Both the position numbers and the translations under genes were made by a program. Below are positions 18,415 through 26,955 of a stretch of DNA of 64,000 bases, piece after piece; position 1 is the stretch's first letter, and the number at the start of each line of letters is the position of its first letter. The notes under the pieces were generated by a model that worked only from the letters and a program-made list of their open reading frames with translations, did no database searches and was not told the DNA's origin. This DNA is from Aeoliella straminimaris (GTDB lineage Bacteria > Planctomycetota > Planctomycetia > Pirellulales > Lacipirellulaceae): the NCBI RefSeq assembly GCF_024054565.1, contig NZ_JAMXLR010000028.1:41414-105413 (forward strand), read 5' to 3'.

Positions 18415-18975
18415 TTGGCCGACCAGCACACCGACGCCGAATGTATTGCTAAAGCTCGCCAGGGCGAGCGTGCGGCGTTCGACACGCTTGTGCTAAGGTA
18501 CCAGGACCGACTGTTCAACACCCTTGCGCGGCTAATGGGCTCGTCCGACGACGCCCTGGATATCGCCCAGGACGCCTTCGTGCAGGCCTACGTAAAGCTC
18601 GACACGTTCAAGGAAACAGCCGCCTTTTACACGTGGCTGTACCGCATTGCGTTTAACCTGGCGATGAGTCATGGGCGAAAACGGCGGCCACTCACAATCA
18701 TGGACACAGACGATACAACCCGTAACATTGAACCGGCCAGCACGGCAGTCTCGCCCAGCGAGCCCCTGGAATCGGCCGAACGAGTGGCGGGGGTGCAAGC
18801 TGCGATCCACGATTTGGCAGACGAACATCGCCAGGTGGTGGTGCTGCGGGAATTGGAAGGATGCGACTATGAACAGATCGCCGACATACTAGAAATACCC
18901 ATCGGCACCGTACGCAGCCGCCTGTTCCGCGCCCGCGCCTGCTTGAAAGAGAAACTAGCAACCATGGTGGATTAG
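18415..18975 (+). CDS. ECF RNA polymerase sigma factor
   Basis: The product is a 186-residue extracytoplasmic-function sigma-70 factor of the RpoE/SigW type, which directs RNA polymerase to a small regulon when its anti-sigma protein releases it. Region 2 reads LVLRYQDRLFNTLARLMGS, then DDALDIAQDAFVQAY (-10 recognition and core binding). Region 4 has DEHRQVVVLRELEGCDYEQIADILE and IPIGTVRSRLFRAR (helix-turn-helix for the -35 element). The start is a TTG at 18415. Its partner anti-sigma gene follows after a 122-bp gap holding two hairpins. Confidence 0.92.
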   Translation: MADQHTDAECIAKARQGERAAFDTLVLRYQDRLFNTLARLMGSSDDALDIAQDAFVQAYVKLDTFKETAAFYTWLYRIAFNLAMSHGRKRRPLTIMDTDDTTRNIEPASTAVSPSEPLESAERVAGVQAAIHDLADEHRQVVVLRELEGCDYEQIADILEIPIGTVRSRLFRARACLKEKLATMVD

Positions 18976-18989
18976 GTGACGGCTTCTTT

Positions 18990-19051
18990 CCGACGAGGCG
19001 CAATCTCGTCGGTCAGGGACTTCGGCTCCGCACGATCGGACCAGCCGATCG
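18990..19051 (+). other. two tandem hairpins between sigma and anti-sigma genes
   Basis: Two perfect stem-loops lie in the gap: CCGACGAG/CTCGTCGG with a 7-nt loop (18990-19012) and CGATCGG/CCGATCG with a 5-nt loop (19033-19051). Neither is followed by a T-tract, so simple termination is unlikely. They could slow or partly stop transcription, or protect RNA ends, between the two genes. Confidence 0.5.
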
Positions 19052-19097
19052 AAATTCCACCGATTGAAACGCCATACCCTCAACGCCCCGCTTTCCC

Positions 19098-20930
19098 GTG
19101 TCCCAGACCCCTTTCCAACCCGACGACGAGCTGCTGAGCGCCTACATCGATGGCGAACTGTCGGCCGATGAGCTGCGCGCGGTGGAAGAGTGGATTGCCA
19201 CCGACCCAGCGGCGCAGGCTCTGGTGGAAGAACTGCGGAATGTCTCGAACACGGTGCAGTCGCTACCCCGCACGGCGGTGCCCGCCGAATGGACCGCCCA
19301 ACTCGCGCAGCGGCTCGACGAAGCCACGAGCAGTAAGACGTCGTTGGGGGCGAAGCACGAAGAGAACGGCCAGGCCGGCGGTATAGCCAGCTTGCCCATT
19401 GGTCGCAGCAAACGCGGCTGGTGGTGGTCGGCCGCAGCCATTGCAGCAGCCGTGGCGGTGATGGCCATGCTGCCGCAAGCCAACCTGAATGACCAGGTGG
19501 CAAAGAACACGCCCACTACCAAAGCACCCGCGGCGGGAAGCGAACTTGCCAGGGCGCCGATGCTCGAAGGCACGGAAGGCGAACGGATGACCATGTCGGC
19601 GCCTCCCAGCGACGGGGCGGCAGCTCCTTCGCTAGACGCACTAGCTACAGAAGATCTGTCAGCCGATATGCCAACACCTCCAGAATTCGCACCGGAAGCG
19701 ACGCCCGAAAGAGCCGACTTCGCACGCATGGCCGAGGCGCCCCTGGCGGCTACGGCCGAGCCGACAGCGCCCGTCGAGCCCGTCGACAACACCTACCTGA
19801 TTGTCTGGTGTGAGGTACCGCCCGAGACGCTCCGCCAGCGCGAAATCAACAACGTGCTGGGCGACAACGGCATACAGATCGACGATCGCACCGAAAGCTG
19901 GTTGGCAGCGGCCGAACCGGTGCGTCAGCAGATCGCCATGCGTAACCGCATCGCCGTCGAAAACAGCAGCGGCCCACGAGGTCGCGTACGGTCGGTCGAA
20001 GGCACCGCCAGTCGCGAGTCGGCGGCCGCATCAACGCGAAGCTTTGCTCCCGCCGAAGCCACAGGTCGGAGCGCCAGCCCACCCCTGGCCGGCCGCAATC
20101 AACCCACCACGTCGGACGCCGGTGTGGGGCAAGAAAACGACCTCGACGAACGTGACCGCGACAACAAGCAACAAGACGAAGAAGCCGATGCGGAAGCGGA
20201 CGAGAGCGTCGAGATCGAAGGCGAGACCATTCTGGTCGACGCCACGGCCGACCAGATTGCCAGCTGCCTGGCTGCCATGCAGAACGATCCGGGCAACTAC
20301 GCATCGATTACCGTCGAACCGGTGAGCAAACAGGCTATCGCCGAACAATTAATCCAGAATCGCCGGGGGGGCGCTGCCGCGGGCCGTGCCGGACTTTCGT
20401 TGCGGATGGGGGTGCAAGACGGCGAGCAGAATGCCGACGACGCTGCCACCGTCGACTTGGCCGATTCCATGGAAGGGAAAGTCGCCATGGAAGCACAAGC
20501 CGCCAACGAGGCGGAAATCAGTCAGCAGGTAACGGAACTTCAGGTGCAGCGGCCGCAGGCCCGTCGCCTGCAGCGTCCCAAAGACTGGTACTACTACAAC
20601 ACGGCTCCGCAGGACGATCAGCAAGGCATTCCGCTGCCGGTCTACCAGGATGCCAACAGCAAGGTCGCGGCCGAGGACAAGACCTTAGCCAATGGCAAAA
20701 CAGCGAAACTCGAAGAATTGAACCGGCTGGTCAAACAACAACAGCAAGTGCGGCCGCAGCAGTCACTGCAAGCGCCACTTAAAGAACAGCAGCCCGTGCA
20801 GGTGCTGTTCGTACTGCGTAACTCCCGTCTGTCCAATCCGGCCCTCTCGGCCGGTCCCGCCACGGCGAGCGAAATCGCGCCGGCCGAAGCCATGGAGGCC
20901 AGCCCTGCCCCCGCCAGCGAATCGCCGTAA
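19098..20930 (+). CDS. large anti-sigma factor, membrane anchored
   Basis: The product is 610 residues. The N-terminus (DDELLSAYIDGELSADELRAVEEWIATDPAAQALV) is the usual anti-sigma helical domain, without an obvious HxxxCxxC zinc site. A single span follows at about 113-131 (WWWSAAAIAAAVAVMAML), so the sigma-binding part is cytoplasmic and about 475 residues are outside. The exterior is low-complexity Ala/Glu/Pro/Gln sequence with two possible folded parts (VDNTYLIVWCEVPPETLRQRE at about 229-249 and around 370-410). The start is GTG at 19098. The gene sits directly after the ECF sigma gene, so it should control it. The outer part may act as sensor and is far larger than in classical RseA. Confidence 0.82.
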   Translation: MSQTPFQPDDELLSAYIDGELSADELRAVEEWIATDPAAQALVEELRNVSNTVQSLPRTAVPAEWTAQLAQRLDEATSSKTSLGAKHEENGQAGGIASLPIGRSKRGWWWSAAAIAAAVAVMAMLPQANLNDQVAKNTPTTKAPAAGSELARAPMLEGTEGERMTMSAPPSDGAAAPSLDALATEDLSADMPTPPEFAPEATPERADFARMAEAPLAATAEPTAPVEPVDNTYLIVWCEVPPETLRQREINNVLGDNGIQIDDRTESWLAAAEPVRQQIAMRNRIAVENSSGPRGRVRSVEGTASRESAAASTRSFAPAEATGRSASPPLAGRNQPTTSDAGVGQENDLDERDRDNKQQDEEADAEADESVEIEGETILVDATADQIASCLAAMQNDPGNYASITVEPVSKQAIAEQLIQNRRGGAAAGRAGLSLRMGVQDGEQNADDAATVDLADSMEGKVAMEAQAANEAEISQQVTELQVQRPQARRLQRPKDWYYYNTAPQDDQQGIPLPVYQDANSKVAAEDKTLANGKTAKLEELNRLVKQQQQVRPQQSLQAPLKEQQPVQVLFVLRNSRLSNPALSAGPATASEIAPAEAMEASPAPASESP

Positions 20931-21089
20931 GGCTGTTTTTGCGGTTAGCACTAGCCCGGCGAGTGTGGCGGCGACCACCCTTTGGATGGTCTTAAGCTGT
21001 AGACCAGTCTACATTGGCGTCGATGATTCGAGGGATCGGGGACGCCCCCCGGCTCGCTAGTATCCATTCAAGGCTGGAGAACATTCCGC

Positions 21090-21302
21090 ATGGCTGACGT
21101 GAAAATTCGTATGCGCCCCAACGGGCCGTTTGTGGTCGAGGGACCTTTCGAGCTGACCGACTCGGAGGGCAACAAGTTCGACATCCCGGCCGATAAGCCG
21201 GCCATCGCCCTGTGCCGGTGCGGCGAATCGGCCAAGCGTCCGTTCTGCGACGGATCCCATAAAGGATGTGGTTTCGACTCCGACGAGCGGGCTGCGTCCT
21301 GA
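21090..21302 (+). CDS. CDGSH iron-sulfur domain protein
   Basis: The product is a 70-residue protein with one mitoNEET-type CDGSH domain that binds a 2Fe-2S cluster through three Cys and one His: CRCGESAKRPFCDGSH with Cys42, Cys44, Cys53 and His57. A short beta-strand N-terminus (MADVKIRMRPNGPFVVEG) completes the fold, as in single-domain bacterial members. ATG 21090 follows a GGAGAACATTCCGC segment. A 6-bp palindrome GTAGACCAGTCTAC lies at 20999-21012 upstream. Likely roles are electron transfer or Fe-S handling; partners are not evident nearby. Confidence 0.93.
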   Translation: MADVKIRMRPNGPFVVEGPFELTDSEGNKFDIPADKPAIALCRCGESAKRPFCDGSHKGCGFDSDERAAS

Positions 21303-21604
21303 CACCTGGCAAGAGGCGAGCGACGATGGTTTTTCGCTGGTCGTCGCTCGCCACTGGCCACCGGTCGCCAGCGATCAACACCTTTTCCACCGTGCGGAAT
21401 GCAGTGAGAAAAAACTGCGGGCGCACGATCCTAACGGTTGTCACGCACGTATCGCGCGCGGCGCGAGATTCTCGCCGCGAAGTTGCTAGCAACTATCTGT
21501 GCGCGGCCTCCGCAAGCGTGCTAGAATCGCCGCCCCGTCGCTTGCTGAACGAGTGCAAGCGGCCCCGATTCGACTACTCCCTCACGAGTGCGCAGGAGGC
21601 ATCC

Positions 21605-22411
21605 ATGGCCCAGGACGAAACCACCCAGGAACCCACGACCAACACCGCCGGCCAGGTGGACGACGCCTCGCGGCCGTTCGTCGGCAAGTGGCACACGCTG
21701 GTCAGCACCACCAACTGGGAGAAGGGCCGCATCATCAACGAGTGGCGCTCCGCCAAGCAGAAGGCGGGTGAAGAGGTCAGCGAATACTCGGACGAAGCCT
21801 GGGCCTCGCTGGTGGGCGAGGTGACCAGTCAGCACGTCGGCCGGTTGCGACGCGTGTTCGAAAAGTATGGCGAAACCTACACCCAGTACGAAGGCCTGTA
21901 CTGGAGCCACTTCCACGCCGCGCTCGACTGGGACGACGCCGAAATCTGGCTCGAAGGTGCCCTGCAAAAGGGGTGGTCGATCTCGCAAATGCGCAAGGCT
22001 CGCGACAAAGCCCACGGCACCTCCGAAGACGACTCGGACGTCTCGATGTCGAAGGTGGCGAAGGACGAGCTCGATGCCTCTTCGGGCGGCGAACTGGCTA
22101 CCGTGGTCGACCCCGATGACGAGGACGGTGAATCCGCCTCATCCGGTGAGCCCAATGAAAGGGCCGAACACGACGACGAGTCGGAGGCCCCTTTCGACGA
22201 GGAGACTTCCGCCCCGGGCATGCCCGCCGCGCCCAAGCATCGGCCCTTCGAGTCGCTCAAAGAACTTCCGGACGACCTGGCCGACGCCTTCGAAGCAATG
22301 AAGCTGGCCATCCTGGCCCACAAGCTGTCGAACTGGGAAGACGTTTCCAGGGATGACGTGCTGGCCTCGCTCGATGCCCTGAAGGCGCTAGCGGTGGCTC
22401 CTTCGGAGTGA
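21605..22411 (+). CDS. acidic hypothetical protein
   Basis: The product is 268 residues, probably cytoplasmic. The N-terminal half (25-145) is Trp- and Glu-rich and predicted helical (WHTLVSTTNWEKGRIINEW, HVGRLRRVFEKYGETY, YEGLYWSHFHAALDWDD). A very acidic low-complexity linker (about 145-210) and a C-terminal helical segment (SLKELPDDLADAFEAMKLA) follow. The start is clear: AGGAGG sits 5 nt before ATG 21605, while the frame upstream has no support. I know similar proteins only as uncharacterised planctomycete proteins. The neighbours give no clue. Confidence 0.75.
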   Translation: MAQDETTQEPTTNTAGQVDDASRPFVGKWHTLVSTTNWEKGRIINEWRSAKQKAGEEVSEYSDEAWASLVGEVTSQHVGRLRRVFEKYGETYTQYEGLYWSHFHAALDWDDAEIWLEGALQKGWSISQMRKARDKAHGTSEDDSDVSMSKVAKDELDASSGGELATVVDPDDEDGESASSGEPNERAEHDDESEAPFDEETSAPGMPAAPKHRPFESLKELPDDLADAFEAMKLAILAHKLSNWEDVSRDDVLASLDALKALAVAPSE

Positions 22412-22507
22412 GATTCTGGCCCGCGAACGGATGCCAGTTCACGTGCGTTTATTGGTGTCCATTCGTAGGTTTCAATTCGCCGCGCATCTTCGCGACTTCG
22501 CAGCGAA

Positions 22508-22882
22508 TTACTCCCCCACCACACTCATCCCCAAATAGATCGCCAGCGCCGCGCCGGACAGCGCCACCAGAACCGAGATCCATAGGCTGAGCCTGGGCCA
22601 GTGTCGCGTGGGGGGAAATGAACCCTGAAACTCCTTGACGAAGTGCTGGTGCTGCCAGGCGGCCAGGGCGATCATCGCAGTGCCTAGCAGGATGAACGCG
22701 ATGCCGATAATCGATGAGGCCAGCGGGTTGCCTCCTTCGACCTGGCCACGGATCATTCGCAGGAACATACCGAACTTCGCCACCAGAAACCCCAGCCCGA
22801 TGACCGCAATGCCGCTACGCAGCCAGGCCAGCAGCGTCCGCTCGGCCGCCAGGTAGACTCGTGGATCGGATGAGTCGCTCAC
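22508..22882 (-). CDS. DUF202 (YidH-like) membrane protein
   Basis: The product is a 124-residue inner-membrane protein of the DUF202/YidH family, function unknown. The signature is YLAAERTLLAWLRSGIAVIGLGF followed by three spans in total. The start is placed at GTG 22882 because AAGGA lies 9 nt upstream and the GTGA sequence overlaps the stop codon of the GNAT gene, as in a translationally coupled pair. An upstream ATG at 22918 would give a 12-residue longer protein with a larger overlap. Confidence 0.87.
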   Translation of the reverse strand: MSDSSDPRVYLAAERTLLAWLRSGIAVIGLGFLVAKFGMFLRMIRGQVEGGNPLASSIIGIAFILLGTAMIALAAWQHQHFVKEFQGSFPPTRHWPRLSLWISVLVALSGAALAIYLGMSVVGE

Positions 22883-23460
22883 GTGCTGGCTTCCTTCGCT
22901 GGCTGACTGGTTTCCCACGTCGAACGCCCCAGGCGATATACGACGTGCTCCCGTAAAGGACTCTCCTCGGGCACGGCGGGATGGTCGAATTGCTCGCCAT
23001 TGTACTGCATCCCGATCCGCTGCATCACACGCTGCGATCGTTGGTTGATTGTGGCCGTGTACGAGACAATCTCGTCGAGGTGTAGCTCCTCGAACCCCAC
23101 TCGCAGCGCCGCGCGAGCTGCCTCGGTGGCGAAACCTTGCCCCCAGTATTCCGGCAGCAATCGCCAGCCGATCTCGACGCAGGGACTAATCGGCACAGGC
23201 GGATTGGGGCGATTCAGCCCGACGAACCCGATGAACGGCGCGACACCCCGCACCTCGACAGCCCAGAAACCCCATCCCTGCTCTTCAATGCGGCCGCGGA
23301 GCTTCTCTGCGAGCGCATCGCTCTTGTCGCGATCGAGCAACCAGGGAAAGTACTCCATCGCCACCGGATCGCCATTGAGTCGAGCAAACGGCTCGTAGTC
23401 GCCAGCCCGCCACTGGCGAAGCAGCAATCGCTCGGTTAACGGTTCGATTCGTGACGGCAT
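22879..23460 (-). CDS. GNAT family N-acetyltransferase (RimJ/RimL type)
   Basis: The product is a 193-residue acetyltransferase of the GNAT fold, using acetyl-CoA. The N-terminal LTERLLLRQWRAGDYEPFARL is the Acetyltransf_3 signature, and the acetyl-CoA loop is IGWRLLPEYWGQGFATEAARAAL, with the C-terminal NQRSQRVMQRIGM helix. The acceptor (protein N-terminus, amino sugar, antibiotic or other) cannot be told. Its stop overlaps the start of the DUF202 gene, so the two are likely co-expressed. Confidence 0.9.
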   Translation of the reverse strand: MPSRIEPLTERLLLRQWRAGDYEPFARLNGDPVAMEYFPWLLDRDKSDALAEKLRGRIEEQGWGFWAVEVRGVAPFIGFVGLNRPNPPVPISPCVEIGWRLLPEYWGQGFATEAARAALRVGFEELHLDEIVSYTATINQRSQRVMQRIGMQYNGEQFDHPAVPEESPLREHVVYRLGRSTWETSQPAKEAST

Positions 23461-23480
23461 GGAGCAGGCACTCGCCAGGG

Positions 23481-25355
23481 CTAGGTTCCGCTGCGGAGCT
23501 TCGCCCGTTGCTCCTGCAGCGCGCGAATGTGCTCCAGGCTGTCGCGGGGCGTGGCGTTGATCAGCTTACGGGTGTAGTCCTCTTTCGGCACGGCATAGAT
23601 GTTGTCGCTAGGGCCAAACTCGACGATCTTCCCCGCGTTCATCACCGCCATCATGTCGGCCATGAACTTCACCACCGACAGGTCGTGGCTGATGAAGATG
23701 TAGGTCAGACCGCGATCCTCTTGCAGCTTCTTCAGCAGGTTCAGCACCTGCGCCTGCACGGAGACGTCAAGCGCCGAGACCGACTCGTCGCAGATGATGA
23801 AGTCGGGCTCAACGGCCAGCGCCCGAGCGATGGAAATCCGCTGCCGCTGCCCGCCGCTGAACTCGTGCGGGTAACGTCGCAGGTGCTCTGGCTTCAGGTC
23901 GACTTCTTCCAGTAGCGCGGCAGCCTTGTCGCGGCGTTCGGCTTTGCTCTTGGCCAGGTTGTGGATAACCATCGGTTCGGTGAGGGTCGACTCGATGGTC
24001 ATCCGCGGGTTCAACGAACCGTACGGGTCCTGGAAAATGATCTGCATGTTCCGCCGCATCGCCCGCATCTCGCCGCCGCGAAGGGCGAATACGTCGCGGC
24101 CCTCGTACAACACGTGGCCGCCCGTGGCGTTCACGAGTCGCAGGATCGCCCGGCCGGTGGTGGTCTTGCCACACCCGCTTTCGCCCACCAGCCCCAGCGT
24201 CTGTCCGCGATAAACGTTAAAGCTCACCCCGTCCACGGCCTTCACGTGATCGACCACGCGTGAAAAGACACCTTTGCGAACAGGAAAGTGCACCTCGAGG
24301 TCTTTCACCTCTAACAACGGCTTCGCGTCGTCCGGCACCATGGTGGAGTCGGGCGAGTGATGACCTTCTTCCCAAGGATGCCCCATGGCGGCCAGTTCAT
24401 CGCGCGGATGCAGCAGTCGCCCGCGACCGTGGGTCATCAGTTGCTGGAGCCGCACGTCGTCGAGCTTCTTCTCGATGATCTTCACGTCCGGACCGTCGGG
24501 CGTTTCGATCGGTTCCGACTCCATGAAGTCGCTCACGGTCGGCAGCAGGCGATACTTCGTATCGAGCCGCGGCCGGCAGGCGAGCAAACCCTTGGTGTAC
24601 GGGTGCTGAGGGTTCTCGAAAATCTGCAGCACGTCGCCGTATTCGACCATCTTGCCGCGGTACATCACCAGCACGTCGTCGGCAATCTCGGCGATCACCC
24701 CCAGGTCGTGCGTGATGAACAGGATGCTCATCCCGCGGGTGTCGCGCAGACGCCGCAAGATGTCGAGAATCTGCGACTGTATCGTCACGTCCAGCGCTGT
24801 GGTTGGCTCGTCGGCAATCAACAGCTGCGGATTGCAGGAGAGCGCCATGGCGATCATCACCCGCTGCTTCTGCCCTCCCGACATCTGGTGTGGATAATAG
24901 TCGACGCGGAGTTCGGGCTCGGGGATGCCGACTTCGCGGAACAAGTCGACGGTCTTCTTGCGTGCTTCGTCTTTCGACGTCTTCTGGTGCAGCACGATCG
25001 CCTCGGCCACCTGATCGCCCACCGTGAACACGGGGTTCAGCGAAGTCATCGGCTCCTGAAAAATCATGCTGATGTCTTTGCCGCGGATGTCGCGCATCTC
25101 GGGCTCGGGCAGCCTCACCAGGTCCTTGCCCAGGAACGAAATGCTGCCCGACTCGATCTCGGCCGAGGTCGCGAGGAGCTGCATGATCGACAGCGACGTG
25201 ACACTCTTGCCCGAGCCGCTCTCGCCCACGATGCCGAGCGTATGCCCCCGCTCGACACGAAACGACACGTCGTTCACCGCCCGCACGGTGCCTTCCTCGG
25301 TGTGGAAGTAGGTGCGAAGGTTCTGGATATCAATAACAGGAGGGGCGGTGCTCAT
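23481..25355 (-). CDS. oligopeptide ABC transporter, fused double ATP-binding protein
   Basis: The product is a 624-residue cytoplasmic ATPase that energises the peptide importer encoded upstream. It contains two complete nucleotide-binding domains in one chain, equivalent to DppD+DppF or the YejF/GsiA arrangement. Domain 1 has Walker A GESGSGKS (44-51), signature MSGGQKQR, Walker [13 protein letters not shown] and H-loop ITHD. Domain 2 has [38 protein letters not shown] and SHDLSV. Each ends with an oligopeptide-type C-terminal tail. A GxxExxY cassette lies 5 bp upstream of the start, leaving no obvious ribosome binding site, so expression may depend on sequence carried by the cassette. Confidence 0.95.
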   Translation of the reverse strand: MSTAPPVIDIQNLRTYFHTEEGTVRAVNDVSFRVERGHTLGIVGESGSGKSVTSLSIMQLLATSAEIESGSISFLGKDLVRLPEPEMRDIRGKDISMIFQEPMTSLNPVFTVGDQVAEAIVLHQKTSKDEARKKTVDLFREVGIPEPELRVDYYPHQMSGGQKQRVMIAMALSCNPQLLIADEPTTALDVTIQSQILDILRRLRDTRGMSILFITHDLGVIAEIADDVLVMYRGKMVEYGDVLQIFENPQHPYTKGLLACRPRLDTKYRLLPTVSDFMESEPIETPDGPDVKIIEKKLDDVRLQQLMTHGRGRLLHPRDELAAMGHPWEEGHHSPDSTMVPDDAKPLLEVKDLEVHFPVRKGVFSRVVDHVKAVDGVSFNVYRGQTLGLVGESGCGKTTTGRAILRLVNATGGHVLYEGRDVFALRGGEMRAMRRNMQIIFQDPYGSLNPRMTIESTLTEPMVIHNLAKSKAERRDKAAALLEEVDLKPEHLRRYPHEFSGGQRQRISIARALAVEPDFIICDESVSALDVSVQAQVLNLLKKLQEDRGLTYIFISHDLSVVKFMADMMAVMNAGKIVEFGPSDNIYAVPKEDYTRKLINATPRDSLEHIRALQEQRAKLRSGT

Positions 25356-25360
25356 AAAGT

Positions 25361-25833
25361 AACCACGGATTTCACGGATAACACGGATGGAGTGTTAGAG
25401 ATGCTAGGCGACGACTCGTTTCCACTCCAATTTGGCGAACTTGAAGTTCAAAAGAAGCGCCAGCCTGCACCCCGTAATGGCCAAGTACCCTGTCATTTGG
25501 GCCAAATGGGCGTCATTGAAAGTGGAGACAACTTTGGGGTCTGCAATGACGGATTCATCAACAATGAGGTCGGGAACTAGCGTCCCAACATTCTCACCTC
25601 GATAATGCACTGGGAACCTGCGTTGTTGCTCAATGGTGTGCCCTCGGTGTTGGAGTTCCAATACCAACGCATTCTCATAGACTTTTTCGTCGAGTCCTGG
25701 CTTCAGTTCGTTGAGTACTGTCATGGCAGCGCCAATGATACTGCGGGAAAGCTGTTCGTGAATCAGTTTTGACACGTCGGAGTCTCGTTTACCTGGTGTA
25801 AGTAGATCCGTGACATCCGTGTAATCCGTGGTT
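25361..25833. mobile_element. GxxExxY cassette with inverted 9-bp tandem arrays
   Basis: Three CACGGAT units at 9-nt spacing (25364, 25373, 25382) stand at one end, and three ATCCGTG units (25806, 25815, 25824) stand inverted at the other, so the ends form roughly 28-nt terminal inverted repeats. Inside is the single GxxExxY gene. The cassette runs from 5 nt before the ABC ATPase start to 5 nt after the permease stop, filling the operon junction exactly. I know the same array type beside GxxExxY genes in other phyla (recollection, not checked). Confidence 0.7.
25404..25775 (-). CDS. GxxExxY protein (PD-(D/E)XK-like)
   Basis: The product is a 123-residue protein named for its GxxExxY signature, here GLDEKVY (27-33). 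Other family blocks are ENALVLELQHRGHTIEQQRRF, YRGENVGTLVPDLIVDE and the C-terminal QMTGYLAITGCRLALLLNF. The family is predicted to have a PD-(D/E)XK nuclease-like core. Here the usual ExK is replaced by ADPK (78-81), so catalysis is doubtful. The start is GTG at 25775. Its flanks are inverted tandem arrays, and it interrupts an ABC transporter operon, which together point to a recently inserted mobile unit. Confidence 0.85.
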   Translation of the reverse strand: MSKLIHEQLSRSIIGAAMTVLNELKPGLDEKVYENALVLELQHRGHTIEQQRRFPVHYRGENVGTLVPDLIVDESVIADPKVVSTFNDAHLAQMTGYLAITGCRLALLLNFKFAKLEWKRVVA

Positions 25834-25838
25834 CTCCG

Positions 25839-26945
25839 TCAATCGTCGCTGCGTAGTCGGGGGTCGGTGGCTTCCTGCAGGCCTTCGCCAATCAAGTTGT
25901 AGGCCAGCACGGTGAAGAAGATGGCCAGGCCGGGGAAGACGATCAGCCACCAGGTTTGTTGGATGGTATCGCGTCCCTCGCGGAGGATGGTGCCCCAACT
26001 GGGGTTGGGGGGCGGGGTGCCGAAGCCGAGGAGCGACAGGCCGCTTTCGAGCAAAACGGCCGAGGCGATGCCGAACGTGATCGGCACCAACACCGGCGCC
26101 AGGCCATTGCGAAGGATGTGCTTGAACACGATTCGCAGTTGGCTGGCTCCCAGGCTCTTGGCCGCGGCGACGTAGTCCGATTGCTTCAGGCGGAGGAACT
26201 CGGCCCGGGTAAGGCGGGCGATGCCGGTCCACCGCGTCAGGCCGATCACTGCCATGATGTGCCAGATAGTGGCTTTCTCTACGATCGCCAACAGTGCCAG
26301 GATCAACACCAGTGCAGGGATGCAGAGCACTACCTCGATCAGCCGGCTGATAATGATGTCGGTCCATCCCCCGAAGTAACCGGCAATCGCCCCGAAAGTG
26401 ATGCCCACCGTCGCGGCGATGCCCATCGAGACGAAACCAACCAATAGCGCGATGCGGGTGCCGTGCACCATCATGGCGAAGACGTCTTTGCCCTGCTGGT
26501 TCGTGCCGAACCAGTTGTAGCGACTTGGACTGCCGTCGGCGCCGGTGGGGTTCTCAGGCTGGCCAGGCCACTCCTCGCCGCCAACACGGCGAAAGGGATC
26601 CTGGTACACCAGCGGCCAGATCACCCAACTATCGGGGTCCTTCTCCTTGAACTTCGCAGGCGTGTACCGTTTGCGGAAGCGATCTTTCTGGAAGATCGGG
26701 TTCTCCCACTTCGGGTTGAAGTAGCCCATCGCAGGAAAGTAGAGATGGCCCTTGTACTTACACATCACCGGCTTGGTGCCCGCGATGGCGGGGGCAAAGA
26801 TGGCCACCAAGGCCATGAACACGACGTACACCAGCGCCAGCATGCCGCCCGGACGACGGCGGAATCGGACCCATGTCTCCCGCCAGAAGCCGGGCGACTT
26901 CGGCGCGGGTTTGGGTGGATCGGGTGCCTTTTTATCGTCTGCCAT
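25839..26945 (-). CDS. oligopeptide ABC transporter permease (DppC/OppC-like)
   Basis: The product is a 368-residue inner-membrane permease that, with the DppB-like subunit, forms the substrate channel. An N-terminal cytoplasmic segment and TM1 (GGMLALVYVVFMALVAIFAP) precede a long periplasmic insert (about 55-150: CKYKGHLYFPAMGYFNPKW, FRRVGGEEWPGQPENP) that is larger than in E. coli DppC. The usual RYNWFGTNQQGKDVFAMMVHG motif and the EAA loop for ATPase contact (YVAAAKSLGASQLRIVFKHI) follow. It lies 10 bp downstream of the DppB-like gene. Confidence 0.93.
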   Translation of the reverse strand: MADDKKAPDPPKPAPKSPGFWRETWVRFRRRPGGMLALVYVVFMALVAIFAPAIAGTKPVMCKYKGHLYFPAMGYFNPKWENPIFQKDRFRKRYTPAKFKEKDPDSWVIWPLVYQDPFRRVGGEEWPGQPENPTGADGSPSRYNWFGTNQQGKDVFAMMVHGTRIALLVGFVSMGIAATVGITFGAIAGYFGGWTDIIISRLIEVVLCIPALVLILALLAIVEKATIWHIMAVIGLTRWTGIARLTRAEFLRLKQSDYVAAAKSLGASQLRIVFKHILRNGLAPVLVPITFGIASAVLLESGLSLLGFGTPPPNPSWGTILREGRDTIQQTWWLIVFPGLAIFFTVLAYNLIGEGLQEATDPRLRSDD

Positions 26946-26955
26946 GGCGTGCGGG

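Noticed and set aside
20999..21012. GTAGACCAGTCTAC palindrome before the CDGSH gene as an operator
   Set aside because: A 6-bp palindrome alone is common; no repressor gene or second site supports it.
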